A stretch of 42,622 nucleotides of DNA from Candidatus Gastranaerophilales bacterium. Lineage in GTDB: Bacteria > Cyanobacteriota > Vampirovibrionia > Gastranaerophilales > Gastranaerophilaceae. Position numbers and translations under genes: made by a program. Shown here in pieces: positions 42,288 to 42,622 of the stretch; positions within the stretch are counted from its first letter, which is position 1; every line of letters starts with the position of its first letter. The notes below the pieces were generated by a model. That model was not told where the DNA came from. It did no database searches and saw only the letters and a program-made list of their open reading frames with translations. The stretch spans positions 1 through 42,622 of the forward strand of contig CALUQX010000019.1 in the NCBI GenBank assembly GCA_944323045.1. Direction: 5' to 3'.

Positions 42288-42622
42288 CTATGCGCCTTGT
42301 CCATTAGAAATTCTACCACCGAACAAGCCTGATCTCATAGCCTTTTGCATATCCTCAGCACTTATTCTGTCTTCAGGGGGTTCTGCGGACGTATTATTGT
42401 TTATTTTCGGGTTCGTTGTATTATATGCTGCATTCGCTTCTTTACCCTCGCCGGCTGGCTCATCTTTTGGCGCTGGCGGATTATCATTTGAAACTTCTTC
42501 TTTTGCTATTTTGCTTGTGTCCTGCGTACTTACTTCTTTGCCAGAATAGTCAACACTAGCTGAATATTCCACCATACCATTATCGTCTATAACAACACCC
42601 GTCTTACCGGTAAATCCGTTGC
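42288..42622 (-). CDS. YTGK-type low-complexity protein, 5' end cut by window edge
   Basis: The frame is open to the right edge (NGFTGKTGVVIDDNG precedes the first internal Met), so this is a partial gene and the Met at 42575 is not its start. Visible residues include VEYSASVDYSGKE, a Pro/Glu-rich middle (NPPAPKDEPAGEGKE) and a tail AMRSGLFGGRISNGQGA. The GFTGKTG and YSGK units match the 39937 protein (GFSGKAEG, YTGKTND, EYSGE). Function unknown; no signal peptide can be judged. Confidence 0.65.
   Translation of the reverse strand, partial: NGFTGKTGVVIDDNGMVEYSASVDYSGKEVSTQDTSKIAKEEVSNDNPPAPKDEPAGEGKEANAAYNTTNPKINNNTSAEPPEDRISAEDMQKAMRSGLFGGRISNGQGA

Overview
The window is AT-rich bacterial DNA packed with genes on both strands. 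Its repertoire points to a gut-type non-photosynthetic cyanobacterial relative (Candidatus Gastranaerophilales / Melainabacteria). The grounds are several prepilins with an FTLAE(V/T)LITLAIIG N-terminus, an [FeFe]-hydrogenase maturase, EF-hand and low-complexity lineage-type proteins, and an isolated FliI-type ATPase. The placement is inferred from gene style only; no rRNA is present. I see no tRNA, CRISPR array, IS element or prophage.

Layout. 1-2.5 kb: 5' part of GAPDH, then a prepilin divergent from an XRE repressor. 2.5-4.1 kb: a second repressor/prepilin pair and a block of GC-rich repeats. 4.1-6.7 kb: formyltransferase, smpB and an Opp/Dpp-type ABC ATPase. 6.7-8.3 kb: repeats plus a repressor facing only the first bases of a lost prepilin. 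8.3-10.8 kb: groES, a four-helix-bundle gene and groEL. 10.9-14.8 kb: repeat, His-rich and EF-hand proteins. 14.9-18.4 kb: cysK-hydE and an anti-sigma / ECF sigma / Spy-like operon. 18.6-21.3 kb: two paralogous membrane proteins, a polyprenyl synthase and signal peptidase I. 22.2-23.8 kb: a repressor/prepilin pair. 24.1-32.8 kb: trxB, an exported protein, pgi, a PfkB kinase, a 741-aa protein and pnp. 32.9-34.5 kb: repeats, a candidate type I toxin-antitoxin locus and a HI1419/HI1420-type type II toxin-antitoxin pair. 34.6-36.7 kb: pyrF and a further prepilin/repressor pair. 36.8-42.6 kb: FliI-type ATPase, then rplR, rplF and rpsH in spc-operon order but separated by lineage proteins and terminators.

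Three patterns stand out. (1) Five loci have an XRE repressor gene divergent from a prepilin gene (one now only a 5' stub), each with its own inverted-repeat operator laid over the prepilin promoter; three of the prepilin leaders contain a Thr-His repeat that resembles noncoding repeats nearby. (2) At least six genes have a -10 box ending exactly six bases before ATG and no Shine-Dalgarno sequence, predicting leaderless mRNAs. (3) A 26-codon hydrophobic peptide gene with a sequestered ribosome site converges with a small RNA gene whose predicted 5' end matches its own, which looks like an undescribed type I toxin-antitoxin module.

All functions are read from sequence motifs by eye; no search or alignment was run.
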